A DNA stretch of 64,000 nt from Saprospiraceae bacterium (lineage in GTDB: Bacteria; Bacteroidota; Bacteroidia; Chitinophagales; Saprospiraceae). Below, in pieces: positions 38,703 to 48,264 of the stretch. Position 1 is the first letter of the stretch. Every line of letters begins with the position of its first letter. The stretch spans positions 3,942,501 through 4,006,500 of the forward strand of contig JADKFX010000001.1 of NCBI GenBank assembly GCA_016717265.1, given 5' to 3'. A model generated the notes under the pieces. That model searched no databases, was not told the origin of the DNA, and saw nothing but the letters and a program-made list of their open reading frames with translations. The translations under genes and the position numbers were made by a program.

Positions 38703-41700
38703 ATGATTTTTAATCACAATTGTTTTCTTAGGCTTAGAACAGAAAATATAGCTGACAATAAATTTTTTAAATTGAAATATTGCCTGGCTTTCTTTATTCT
38801 ATATTTAAAGGTTGCTATTACAACATTATATAGTCAGCACACGCAAATCGGATTTACAAATTATACGTATGACAATTTTGGATTTCGTACTGGCACTGTG
38901 ATATCAGTTTATAAAGATCCTAAAGGATATATTTGGTTTTGCACATTAGGCGGCCTCGACCGGTGGGACGGCACAAATCTCAAACATTATCCTTATGATC
39001 GCTTCAATACCCATGCAATGCCTGAGGCTTTGCATGGAAATATTATTATGGATAAGTTAGGCAACTATTGGATTAACAATCATTCGTGTTTGTCGATGAT
39101 GGATCCTAAGCTGCCAATAGATTCCTGTATTACACGATTTCTTCGCTCACCAAATAATCCAAATACACCAATATTGACTGGACTTACCGGAGCAAAGTTT
39201 GAAATGGATGATAAAGGAAACATCTGGTTACCATGGAATAGCAAACAAGGATTTCTAAAAATCAATCCAAATAAAAGGCATATTGATTTTTACCAAATTG
39301 ATGATGAAAACAAAACTGGCAAGTTGGCAATATCTACAGTTTATCCTGATGTGATCAACAAAAAGATGTGGGTGGTTTCTACAAATCTTGGTTTTTGTAG
39401 TATTGAAACTGAGAATAATAAAATCGAACATTTTGAAAATGACCTCAAGTCTGAGCTTATGTGTCTTTGGAATGAAAGTGAAGACATTTTAAAACGTACT
39501 GCGTTTTTCTGGTCAAGAGATGGTTTTTTTTGGTGCCTGGCTAACAATAAACCGTTTACAAAATTTGATCTTAACGCTCGCAAAGCATATTTCTATGAAC
39601 TTCAAAATACTATGTATCCGGGTCATCCTGAAAAAGAGCAAGAATTTTACTACCAGGATCTTCGTGGCAATTATTGGTTTACCTCTGCGGATCATGGCTT
39701 GTTATTTCTTGATGCTCAGAAAATGCAAATCTCATTACTTACTTCACAAGATAAAGGTGGATTTCCTCTAGGTGGAAAAATGTTCAGCTACCTGACAGGA
39801 GATGATGAAGGCAATGTTTGGATTAGTATGCGAAATGCAGGGGTAAGTAAATTCAACTATAGTATAAAGAAAAATTATCTTATTTTTCCATTAGGACCAA
39901 ATGATACCACAAAGAATAAAAAATACATTCAAAATATTACAGTGGATGATTTCGGTAATGAGTATTTGAGAACAAATACCGGATTTTTTATCAAACCAAT
40001 GGATTCTTCATATTTTATTAAAGTGAATGGATTACCGGAAGGTGGATTCTTTTTTCAGGTGGATAATGGAGAACATTGGTTTGCATGTGAACAAGGTTTT
40101 TTTATTTTAAAAACCAATCCTGTTGGAATTGAAAAATATCCTATTATTCCAAATGAAGAATCTTTAAAGATATTTGGACAAAGCTCTTGCAATCATTATC
40201 AATGTGAGAATGGAAATCCTATATTTTGGATTTCAGAGTCAAAGACAGGTCTATATAAGTATTATATTGAAAAAGGAACCATTGAATTTATCAGTTGCGA
40301 CACCTTGATTTATGGAGGAGAATTCAATACTTTGCCTAACATGATTCGTCGGGATTCAAAGAATAACTTGTGGATGAGGTTAGTAAATGGTCTAGGTAGA
40401 TATAATATTGACAAAAAAGAATGGAGTAAGTGGATGTATGATCCTGAAGATCCAACTTATCTTGCGATTCCCCAATTGCGGACAATTATGGTCGATAAAT
40501 CAGATAGAGTTTGGTTTGCTTCGATTGAAGGAGGTGCCGGATGGTTTGATGGAGAACGTTTTCATCATGCATCGAGAACTGTTCCAGGAATTATACCGAG
40601 ATGTTTTGATGTTATTCAAGGAAAAAATAACACGGTTTGGTTTTCGAATAATGCAAATGTAGTTAATTATGATGCTAGGACTGGACGATATAAAATATAT
40701 GATTGTTTAGGTGGAGCACAACGGCTAACTCTAAAAAATGATAGCACCTTGATATTGGGAAATATTGAACCCTTAACTTATGTAGCAATCGAAGATTTGT
40801 ATCTTCAGAAGAATAAACCAAAAACTATTATATCAGAATTCAGAGTATTGGAAAAAGATTGTTCAGCGCTGTTGTCTCAAGATGATATAGAATTACCCTA
40901 CTTTAAAAACGCCTTATCATTCGCGTTTGGAACACTAGATTTTTCAAGATCTAAAGGATACCGGTTTTCATGGAAGCTAGAAGGAGCTGATAATGATTGG
41001 GTGGCGCCTTCAGATAATAGGTCAGCTGTTTCGTACTCCACTTTGATACCCGGAACTTATACGTTTTTAGTAAAGTCGACAAGTCCGGAAGGTATTATGA
41101 ATAATGATCCGGCAAAATTCTCTTTCAGAATTCTTCCACCATGGTGGCAGACCTGGTGGTTCAGGACTTTGATATTGATTGCAGCAATTATGATTGTTTA
41201 TTGGATGTTTCGGTTACGTACACAAAAGCTATTAGCGATACAAAGAATCGAAATTGAAAAAACATTGGCACTCGAAGGAGAGCGCTCACGTATATCCAGA
41301 GACATGCATGATGATTTAGGCTCCGGATTATCTGCAATTCATTTATTATCCAATTACCTTAAAGAAAATTCAGCTATCAAATATCCTGAATTCAGTACAG
41401 AAGTAGAAAAAATTTTAAAATCAAGTGCAGAACTCAATCAACGCATCCGTGAAATTATATGGACGATTAATTCTAAAGATGATAGTCTCAATTCAATGGT
41501 ATTGTTTATCAGAAGATATTGCAATGAACTCAATGAAAAAATAAAAACCAGAATCGATGTATTTTCTCAGGATCCGGTTCCGGAGATTCTATTAACAGGC
41601 GAACAGCGCAAACAAATTTTTCTTTGCGTTAAAGAAGCAATCAACAATGCATTAAAACACGGTAAGGCTTCTGAGATAAGTGTTTATATTAATTCTGAAC

Positions 41701-41885
41701 CAGACAAAAACATATCCATCCGTATACAAGATAATGGAATTGGTTTTAATTCTGATCAATCAAGTGTTATGGGTAATGGGAATGGACTAAATAATATAAA
41801 ACAACGAATGGCTGATATTAAGGGAACTATGGAAGTAAACAGTGATAACAATGGAACACAATTGAAACTCAATTTTAATATTTGA
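38703..41885 (+). CDS. Beta-propeller sensor histidine kinase (Reg_prop / Y_Y_Y / HisKA_3)
   Basis: A 1060-residue membrane sensor kinase. After an N-terminal hydrophobic segment (about 27-42) comes a large periplasmic propeller with many 'GYIWFCTLGGLDRWDG'-type blades ('GNYWFTSADHGLL', 'GNVWISMRNAGVSKF', 'NLWMRLVNGLGRYN', 'DRVWFASIEGG'). Next are a Y_Y_Y domain ('FSWKLEGADNDWV', near 760), one transmembrane helix (about 823-838), a HisKA_3 dimerisation domain with the phospho-acceptor in 'SRDMHDDLGSGLSA' (about 872) and a HATPase domain ('NNALKHG', 'DNGIGF', 'GNGLNNI'). It has no receiver or DNA-binding part, so it needs a partner, probably the response regulator gene tail-to-tail behind it. 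Confidence 0.92.
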   Translation: MIFNHNCFLRLRTENIADNKFFKLKYCLAFFILYLKVAITTLYSQHTQIGFTNYTYDNFGFRTGTVISVYKDPKGYIWFCTLGGLDRWDGTNLKHYPYDRFNTHAMPEALHGNIIMDKLGNYWINNHSCLSMMDPKLPIDSCITRFLRSPNNPNTPILTGLTGAKFEMDDKGNIWLPWNSKQGFLKINPNKRHIDFYQIDDENKTGKLAISTVYPDVINKKMWVVSTNLGFCSIETENNKIEHFENDLKSELMCLWNESEDILKRTAFFWSRDGFFWCLANNKPFTKFDLNARKAYFYELQNTMYPGHPEKEQEFYYQDLRGNYWFTSADHGLLFLDAQKMQISLLTSQDKGGFPLGGKMFSYLTGDDEGNVWISMRNAGVSKFNYSIKKNYLIFPLGPNDTTKNKKYIQNITVDDFGNEYLRTNTGFFIKPMDSSYFIKVNGLPEGGFFFQVDNGEHWFACEQGFFILKTNPVGIEKYPIIPNEESLKIFGQSSCNHYQCENGNPIFWISESKTGLYKYYIEKGTIEFISCDTLIYGGEFNTLPNMIRRDSKNNLWMRLVNGLGRYNIDKKEWSKWMYDPEDPTYLAIPQLRTIMVDKSDRVWFASIEGGAGWFDGERFHHASRTVPGIIPRCFDVIQGKNNTVWFSNNANVVNYDARTGRYKIYDCLGGAQRLTLKNDSTLILGNIEPLTYVAIEDLYLQKNKPKTIISEFRVLEKDCSALLSQDDIELPYFKNALSFAFGTLDFSRSKGYRFSWKLEGADNDWVAPSDNRSAVSYSTLIPGTYTFLVKSTSPEGIMNNDPAKFSFRILPPWWQTWWFRTLILIAAIMIVYWMFRLRTQKLLAIQRIEIEKTLALEGERSRISRDMHDDLGSGLSAIHLLSNYLKENSAIKYPEFSTEVEKILKSSAELNQRIREIIWTINSKDDSLNSMVLFIRRYCNELNEKIKTRIDVFSQDPVPEILLTGEQRKQIFLCVKEAINNALKHGKASEISVYINSEPDKNISIRIQDNGIGFNSDQSSVMGNGNGLNNIKQRMADIKGTMEVNSDNNGTQLKLNFNI

Positions 41886-41906
41886 ATATTTTTAAAATCC
41901 AAAACT

Positions 41907-42539
41907 TCACCTTCCAAAATACTTATTCAAAGCCTCCACCCTGGTATTCACCTGCAGCTTTGTATAAATATTCGTAATATGTGTTTTGACTGTCTTATAA
42001 CTAATAAATAATTCGTTTGCTACCTCTTTTTCTAGCTTTCCTTTTGATATTAGTTCAATAACTTCTTTTTCTCTGGAGGTAAGCAAAGAAGCATTTAAAG
42101 GATTTATATGGTTCTCATGGCTAAATGTTAAAGCTATTTTCCTGGCAATAGATGGACTCATGGGTGCGCCACCTTCATGCAGATCTTGAATCGCATTGAT
42201 TATTTTTTCTGGCTTGTCTGATTTTAATACATAACCAAGAGCACCGGCTGACAAGGCATCAAATACTTTTTGATGCTCATCAAAAATGGTCAATATCAAA
42301 AATTGAGTATCCGGCAATTCCGGTTTTAAACGTGTGATGCATTCGATGCCATTCATCTTTTTTAAGCCCAGATCAATATCAACTAATACTATATCTGGCT
42401 TGAGTTTGGGTAGCTCCTTAAGTGCGTCCTCCCCATTCAAATAGATGGATACCACTTCAATAACATTTTTTGCATTAAGCACTACACGTAAAGTTTCGCA
42501 AAGAAACTTATCATTCTCTATTATACTTACTCGAATCAT
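41907..42539 (-). CDS. NarL/LuxR-type response regulator
   Basis: A 210-residue DNA-binding response regulator. The receiver domain (about 1-120) has the phospho-acceptor Asp in 'DIVLVDIDLG' near residue 55 and the switch Lys in 'YVLKSDKP' near 105. The LuxR-type helix-turn-helix follows at about 147-205 ('LTSREKEVIELISKGK', 'SYKTVKTHITNIYTKL'). Its gene ends 21 nt from the end of the sensor kinase gene on the other strand. HisKA_3 kinases normally pair with NarL-type regulators, so the two are probable partners. Confidence 0.92.
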   Translation of the reverse strand: MIRVSIIENDKFLCETLRVVLNAKNVIEVVSIYLNGEDALKELPKLKPDIVLVDIDLGLKKMNGIECITRLKPELPDTQFLILTIFDEHQKVFDALSAGALGYVLKSDKPEKIINAIQDLHEGGAPMSPSIARKIALTFSHENHINPLNASLLTSREKEVIELISKGKLEKEVANELFISYKTVKTHITNIYTKLQVNTRVEALNKYFGR

Positions 42540-42885
42540 TCCAAACTACGAACCTTTGCTATTTAAACTTAAAGATATTGCAATAATATTCTAAAATTTA
42601 TAGGACTTTAGTTGTATTTATGTGATTCCTGATTTAGACGACAAATTTGGGAATTTGAATTAAAACGCATCATCGCGAAGCTCGCCATAGTTTCATTAAA
42701 TCGCTGATGAGTCCATATCAATTAAGCAAATTTAGCTTTTGTAACTCGGCTTGCGCGTTAATAATCAATTCCAGCATTGAGCTCTGAGTGTTTCCAAAGT
42801 GCTCCATTGTATCCCAAAATTAATTATAAACTTTGTAAGTATCCTTCACCGTATCTGATTTTCATTCAGATTATTGTAATTCAAC
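42540..42885. other. About 345 bp without a gene, upstream of the response regulator gene
   Basis: Noncoding space that contains the decayed copy of site A (42600-42617). The rest has no gene or terminator that I can support. Confidence 0.45.
42600..42617. promoter_or_regulatory. Imperfect copy of dyad site A upstream of the response regulator gene
   Basis: ATAGGACTTTAGTTGTAT matches site A (38543-38560) at 16 of 18 positions. It lies 60 nt upstream of the regulator's ATG at 42539. The two changes weaken its symmetry. Site B is not clearly conserved next to it. Confidence 0.45.
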
Positions 42886-43758
42886 TCAGACATCTGGCTC
42901 TACATGGATCAATACATCCTTAATATGTGGAATTTCTTGCTGAAGGTGGGCTTTTAATTCATGTGCTATACGATGCCCTTCATGGACTGTTAATTGACCG
43001 TCTACAATAATATGTAAATCGATTAAAAAATTACTACCATGTTTCCGGACTAAACACTTCTCAGTACCGAGAATTCCAGGTATAGCCTTCGAACTATTAC
43101 GAATTTCAAGGATCAGGTCGTCATATAGGTGCTCATCCATAATCTCACTCAATGCCGGTCTGAAAATTAAATAACTATTGTATAATATTATAAATGAGGC
43201 AAATAATGCCGCCCAATCATCTGCAGATTCATATCCCTTTCCTAAAATAATTGCAATGCTAATACCAATAAATGCCGCAAGAGAAGTGATTGCGTCACTG
43301 CGATGATGCCAGGCATCTGCCTTTAAAGAACTACTTTTAATATTTATAGTCCGCTTGGTAATAATTCGAAATAATAATTCCTTTCCTAAAATAACAACTG
43401 CCAGAAATATTAAAGTAAAACTTTTAGGGATTTCATGTGGTGTTTGAATATTCTTAATACTTGTAAGGGCAATCCATACTGCTGAAGTTACTAAAAATGC
43501 TACTACGATAAATGTTATTAGTGGTTCCAATCTACCATGACCATATGGATGATTTTTATCCGGTGGTCGATGTGCATACTTGATTCCAAATAAAACAAGT
43601 ACCGAAGAAAAAATATCTCCTGTAGATTCAATTGCATCTGCAATCAAAGCATATGAATTACCAAAATAACCAACTACCCACTTTAAAGCGGCTAAACATA
43701 AATTGGAAAGTATACTAATCCAACTTACTTGAATTGCTATTTCAGTATTTGATTTCAT
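42886..43758 (-). CDS. Cation diffusion facilitator (CDF) family metal transporter
   Basis: Inner-membrane metal/proton antiporter for Zn, Fe, Mn, Co or Cd. The 290-residue protein has six transmembrane helices. The metal site in helix 2 is 'ADAIESTGD' (about 40-48) and in helix 5 'HHRSDA' (about 151-156), the H-x3-D pair. A conserved 'HPYGHGRLE' loop follows helix 2. The cytoplasmic C-terminal domain (about 205-290) holds 'HIIVDGQLTVHEGHRIAHEL'. Start is ATG 43758; one codon earlier is a TTG. Metal specificity is not certain from the motifs. Confidence 0.92.
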   Translation of the reverse strand: MKSNTEIAIQVSWISILSNLCLAALKWVVGYFGNSYALIADAIESTGDIFSSVLVLFGIKYAHRPPDKNHPYGHGRLEPLITFIVVAFLVTSAVWIALTSIKNIQTPHEIPKSFTLIFLAVVILGKELLFRIITKRTINIKSSSLKADAWHHRSDAITSLAAFIGISIAIILGKGYESADDWAALFASFIILYNSYLIFRPALSEIMDEHLYDDLILEIRNSSKAIPGILGTEKCLVRKHGSNFLIDLHIIVDGQLTVHEGHRIAHELKAHLQQEIPHIKDVLIHVEPDV

Positions 43759-43844
43759 CAACAGTTTATATGAAATAAATAATGTTGTATCATAGTAAAT
43801 AAATAGTGCAATTTAGAATACAAGAGAGGAATAAAACAATCCTC

Positions 43845-46286
43845 TTATTTTCTTATGAATGCGCCAACTTCCTTTTCATAGACTTTAATTAATCCATTCA
43901 TCAGTTGCTCCATCTCCTCGCTGCTCATTTGGCGATCCAGACTTTCAAAAGTAAAGCTAAGTGCATATGATTTCTTATTTGCACCAATTTGGTCCGCATT
44001 TTCGTAAACATCAAACAATTGAAGCTCTTTTAGAAGGTCACCAGTTTGCCGAACTGCAATTTCTTTGAGAACTTGAAATTCCACTTTTTTATCTATTACT
44101 AATGCGAGGTCTCTTTTAACCTGGGGAAACTTACTAAATTCTTTGAATGGCATTCGCTCCGTTGGAATAGCACTAAAAATTAATTCCAAATCAAATTCAG
44201 CAAACCAAACCTCTTTTTTCAAATCAAATAATGAGCTTAATTTCTTCGAAAGTTTACCGGCCTTTATAACTATATTATTATTTAATAAATATTGAACACC
44301 AAATTCAAAAATAACATCCGACTTAATTTCAGTTAAGGAAAATTGATTTATGTTTAATACGCTTACAATACCATCAACAATTGACTTTAATTTAAAAAAA
44401 TCCTGGGTCGCAGGTTTTGGATTGGACCAATGTGTTTGGGTTTGAAATCCTGTCAACCAAATTCCTAATTTTTCCTTCTCCAGAATTTGTCCATTGCTTA
44501 CAATATATTCTCTCCCCATTTCATAAATTCCTAAATCAGATTGTTGTCTGTTCGAATTAAATTGAATTGCTTCCAAGCCACCAATACAAATAGAAGGCTT
44601 CATGGCATCAAGATGTACATTGGAGGTATTGTGAATATAAACTAAATCTTTCGCTTTCCAGGCATCCGATTGCAAACAAATATCAGATTTTACGAATGAC
44701 AAACTCATGATTTCATGCAATGAATTTGAAGTTAACCATGCTGCAATTTGCTTTCGCAATAAATAATTCGATGCAATATGTTGTTGAAATGAAATTTGAA
44801 TTTTTCCAGGTATTGGAATTTTATCAAATCCATAAACTCTGCTAATTTCTTCAACTAAATCGGCTGCACGTTTTACATCCGGTTTATTTGTAGGAACAGA
44901 CACCATAAGATTCCCATTTTGCAAATCTTGCAACTCCATATCTAATGCAAACAGCACTTGCTTTATTTCTTCTGTGTTAATACTTAGTCCCGATAGTTGT
45001 ATGGCGTTTTCAATATTTAAATTAATTTCAGATGGATTAATGGGATTTGGATATAAATCAATTAAAGGAAAATCTATATTAGCATCCCCAATTTGCTTTA
45101 ATAAATACACTGTACGTTTCAATGCAAAAATAGTAATATTTGGATCACTCCCCTTTTCGAAACATTTAGCAGATTGTGTTCTCAATACATGCGACATGCT
45201 ACTTTTTCGAACAGCGGAAGCATTAAAATGTGCAGATTCAATAAATATTTTTGTAGTAGCATCACTCACACCAGATCCAATTCCGCCAAAAACACCAGCT
45301 AGACAAAGTGGTTGATCAGATCCATCGCAAATCATTAAATCTGAACCCATCAATTTGCGATCTACTCCATCTAAGGTTTTAAAAGTTTTACCGGATTCTA
45401 ATGTTTTAACTTTTATTAAATGCCCTTTTATGTGGTCATAATCAAATGCATGCAATGGTTGGCCCATTTCATACATAATAAAATTAGTTACATCGACTAC
45501 GTTATTAATAGGATTTAACCCCATACTTCGGATAGCTTTTTTCAACCATACAGGAGATTCCTGAACTTTAATTCCAGAAATACAAATTCCACTATATCTT
45601 GGGCATAAATTAGTATCTTCTACTTCCACTTCTATTTTCATTTTCGAAGTAGAATTAATTAAATCTGCCACGTCCAGTTCGATTAATTTTTTGTTTGGAT
45701 CCTTGTGAACTCTGTACCATGCAAGTAAATCCTTTGCGACTCCTAAATGACTTGTTGCATCTGCTCGATTTGGAGTCAATCCTATTTCAAAAATAATATC
45801 TGAGCTTAAATTCAAATATTCACTGGCTTGAGTTCCAGGTACTGCATCAGGATTCAGAATTAAAAGTCCATCATGATTTGCACTGATCCCTAATTCATCT
45901 TCAGCACACAACATTCCATCAGAAGCTTCTCCACGTATTTTTCCTTTTTTTATTGTAAACGATTCACCTGAAAAAGGATATAAAGTTGTTCCTTCCGTTG
46001 CTAAAAAAACTTTTTGACCTGCAGCAACATTCGGCGCACCGCAAACTACTTGAAGCAATTCCCCGGCACCAGTATTTACTTTTGTAAGATGCAAGCGATC
46101 TGCTCCGGGATGTTTCCAACATTCAACAACTTCGGCTACGATAACTCCCTTTAACCCTCCTTTAATTTCTTCTTCAATTTCCAGGCTTTCCACTTCAAGA
46201 CCTAAAGAAGTAAGAATATTTGAAATTTCTTCTGGAGTTTCAGATATGTCAATATAGTTCCTTAGCCAGTTTAATGAAATTCTCAT
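43845..46286 (-). CDS. pheT: Phenylalanine-tRNA ligase beta subunit
   Basis: Beta chain of the alpha2-beta2 PheRS that charges tRNA-Phe. The 813-residue product shows the N-terminal domain 'MRISLNWLRNYIDI', the tRNA-binding EMAP-like insert (about 42-155, 'CGAPNVAAGQKV', 'SDGMLCAEDELGIS'), the B3/B4 editing region (about 210-390), B5 (about 405-480, 'KRAADLVEEISRVYGFDKIP') and the C-terminal ferredoxin-fold anticodon-binding domain (about 715-810, 'FPQVKRDLALVID'). pheS is not in this window. Confidence 0.96.
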   Translation of the reverse strand: MRISLNWLRNYIDISETPEEISNILTSLGLEVESLEIEEEIKGGLKGVIVAEVVECWKHPGADRLHLTKVNTGAGELLQVVCGAPNVAAGQKVFLATEGTTLYPFSGESFTIKKGKIRGEASDGMLCAEDELGISANHDGLLILNPDAVPGTQASEYLNLSSDIIFEIGLTPNRADATSHLGVAKDLLAWYRVHKDPNKKLIELDVADLINSTSKMKIEVEVEDTNLCPRYSGICISGIKVQESPVWLKKAIRSMGLNPINNVVDVTNFIMYEMGQPLHAFDYDHIKGHLIKVKTLESGKTFKTLDGVDRKLMGSDLMICDGSDQPLCLAGVFGGIGSGVSDATTKIFIESAHFNASAVRKSSMSHVLRTQSAKCFEKGSDPNITIFALKRTVYLLKQIGDANIDFPLIDLYPNPINPSEINLNIENAIQLSGLSINTEEIKQVLFALDMELQDLQNGNLMVSVPTNKPDVKRAADLVEEISRVYGFDKIPIPGKIQISFQQHIASNYLLRKQIAAWLTSNSLHEIMSLSFVKSDICLQSDAWKAKDLVYIHNTSNVHLDAMKPSICIGGLEAIQFNSNRQQSDLGIYEMGREYIVSNGQILEKEKLGIWLTGFQTQTHWSNPKPATQDFFKLKSIVDGIVSVLNINQFSLTEIKSDVIFEFGVQYLLNNNIVIKAGKLSKKLSSLFDLKKEVWFAEFDLELIFSAIPTERMPFKEFSKFPQVKRDLALVIDKKVEFQVLKEIAVRQTGDLLKELQLFDVYENADQIGANKKSYALSFTFESLDRQMSSEEMEQLMNGLIKVYEKEVGAFIRK

Positions 46287-46578
46287 AAATTTATATTAAA
46301 GCGCGAAGTTAAGGATTATTAAGTGAATCTAAAATCAATCATCTTAATAAAAGTCCAAGATTAGCTACATTGATTATACGCTGAGAATAAATTAGCATCC
46401 AATCCAACGAGCATTTTTAGGTTTCGATATGACAACTGCCATCGGCCATTTAATTTTGCGAATTTTGCGATATTTCTCCGTGTCTTTGGGATTATTAAAT
46501 TGAGTTTTCCATGTGATTCAAAGTTTTACAAACCGTCCAACACGATAAAGCAACAAATTAAACACACTTCAAAATTAG

Positions 46579-46962
46579 TTAATTGTCTAATTTAAATACT
46601 ATTCTTTTAATCCCATATTTTATTAAAGTAACATTAAAATTAATTAACAATCCTAATTTACATTTTGAAAGTTTTAGATACGTTAGCACTTGTGCAGCAT
46701 GAATATCATGCCAGCCTTCGATTGCCTTTATTTCAATAATAACTTTGTCATTAATTAAAAAATCAACTCGATATGCAATATTCATTTTAATAGAATTGTA
46801 AATAACTGGCAGGGGCATCTGCCTGTTTATTTTTAAACCGGATAATGAAAACTCATAATTTAAACACTCTTCATACACACTTTCCAACAACCCAGGACCC
46901 AAAGTTTTATGGACTTTATAAGCACAATCAACAGCAATTTTGGATATTTCATTTTCATTCAT
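46579..46962 (-). CDS. GxxExxY family protein
   Basis: A 128-residue protein of the GxxExxY family, named from 'GPGLLESVYEECL' (about residues 23-35 here). Later conserved parts are 'YRVDFLINDKVIIEIKAI' (about 66-83) and 'AQVLTYLKLSKCKLGLLINF', resembling a PD-(D/E)xK nuclease core (D in 'VDFL', E-x-K in 'IEIK'). Activity is not established; the genes are scattered singly through Bacteroidota genomes and often move horizontally. Start is ATG 46962; the frame extends to a TTG at 46986. Confidence 0.88.
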   Translation of the reverse strand: MNENEISKIAVDCAYKVHKTLGPGLLESVYEECLNYEFSLSGLKINRQMPLPVIYNSIKMNIAYRVDFLINDKVIIEIKAIEGWHDIHAAQVLTYLKLSKCKLGLLINFNVTLIKYGIKRIVFKLDN

Positions 46963-47137
46963 AAAATTTGAATTTCCAGATAACAAATAATGAAATTCAA
47001 AGATAAAATAGAATATAGCCTTCCAACCAGAATTGAAAACACTTTTTATTGAATCAAGGTACTTATTTATTGAAACCCTTTAATTTGAAAACTAAAAAGG
47101 TTTATTAGAATTCGAATTGAACTTCCCCAAACCATTT

Positions 47138-47409
47138 CCTCTTCGCGATCTTCCCAAATCTCTTTCCTCTTCGCGATCTTCCCATAACTATTTCCACTTT
47201 GCGCTCTTCCCCCAACTCTATCCTCTTTGCGAACTTCCAACCTACTCTATCCACTTTGCGCTCTTCCACCAACCATATCCACTTTGCGATCTTCCCCCAA
47301 TCATATCCACTTTGCGATCTTCCCCCAACTCTATCCTCTTTGCGATCTTCCAACCTACTCTATCCTCTTTGCGCTCTCCGCGTTCCTCCCTTCGCGTCTT
47401 TGCGATTTT
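47138..47409. repeat. Tandem array of nine 28/29-bp 'TTTGCG' units
   Basis: Units begin CCTC or CCAC, followed by TTYGCG, a 'CTTCC' core and an AT-richer end. Unit starts are 47138, 47166, 47194, 47222, 47251, 47279, 47307, 47335 and 47364, so the period is 28 with two 29-bp units. Units 3 and 7 differ by one base, as do units 4 and 8, giving a four-unit (113-bp) higher-order repeat. The last unit decays into shorter TTTGCG-type runs. The period is not a multiple of three, so it is not a coding repeat. Open frames through it are artefacts of the repeat. Confidence 0.9.
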
Positions 47410-47413
47410 TGAA

Positions 47414-48253
47414 TTATTTCACTTTGGTTTCCGCAGCTTGAAGAATATACTTTTCATTTTCATCTAAAGAAACATAAGCAAATACATCACAATGGATTGG
47501 ATTCCATAAGATGGAATCTTGAGGTAGCACAAAACTATATTCCTTTTCAAATAGTTCGCCTACAGAAATACTACTTGCAATTTTATCGCCAGCTATAGAA
47601 GTGATCATTTTTCGAAGTGCATGATTATGTTCAAAATCTACCAACTTTCCGGAGTTATCCAATTGGTCTGCAATGATTTCAGATTCTGTAATTCCACAAT
47701 GCAAATGAATAGATTTTGAGATTGCTAACAAACCTTTTACACTTAATTTTACTTTTAATTCTCGCGTTGCATCATTAAATTCACTTGCAATTTTCAATTC
47801 TACTTGTGGATCTTTCTTTAATTCAGTTTCAACAAATGTTCTCCAGGTATCCGGAGTTCCAAAGCGATAAGTTTGTCCTGAAACATCATAAAATCGATTA
47901 AAAGCAGCTTCCGGTTTTGCAAACCAACTACCTAAAAAATCTTCAATTAATTGGGCATCTGGAGTTCTTAAATCGGCTTGTCCTTTGGTAGCTGGTTGTG
48001 CTAAAAATTTTGAATGTACTGCGATCACAATTACATTGTTGGGATACAAATCTTGAATTAATTTTGATTGAATAATTCCTGGTGGACAATTAACACAGGA
48101 TGCACCGGTAAATTCTTCAATGACGACTACTCGTTTTGAAGTTGTTGGGTTATTATTTGGAAGATTTATTGTTTGTTCCCAATCCGCACAAGAAAAAAAT
48201 CCGGAAAGAAAAAAAACAAGAATTGCAAATTTAATTTGATATATTGATTTCAT
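47414..48253 (-). CDS. Omp28-related thioredoxin-fold lipoprotein
   Basis: A 279-residue exported protein from ATG 48253. The signal peptide ends in a lipobox 'LSGFFSC' (Cys about 20). An N-terminal thioredoxin-like domain carries a CxxC in 'FTGASCVNCPPG' (about 52-63), typical of Omp28-related Bacteroidota proteins. The C-terminal half is beta-rich ('VELKIASEFNDATRELKVKL'). Its start overlaps the tail of the upstream DUF6029 gene (stop at 48265) within 12 nt, so the two form an operon. Redox or assembly role at the outer membrane is inferred only. Confidence 0.82.
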   Translation of the reverse strand: MKSIYQIKFAILVFFLSGFFSCADWEQTINLPNNNPTTSKRVVVIEEFTGASCVNCPPGIIQSKLIQDLYPNNVIVIAVHSKFLAQPATKGQADLRTPDAQLIEDFLGSWFAKPEAAFNRFYDVSGQTYRFGTPDTWRTFVETELKKDPQVELKIASEFNDATRELKVKLSVKGLLAISKSIHLHCGITESEIIADQLDNSGKLVDFEHNHALRKMITSIAGDKIASSISVGELFEKEYSFVLPQDSILWNPIHCDVFAYVSLDENEKYILQAAETKVK

Positions 48254-48264
48254 AATTTTTTGAA

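Noticed and set aside
47105..47467. Several overlapping open frames on both strands within the tandem array
   Set aside because: They arise from the repeat itself; the 28/29-bp period changes frame each unit and the products are low-complexity.
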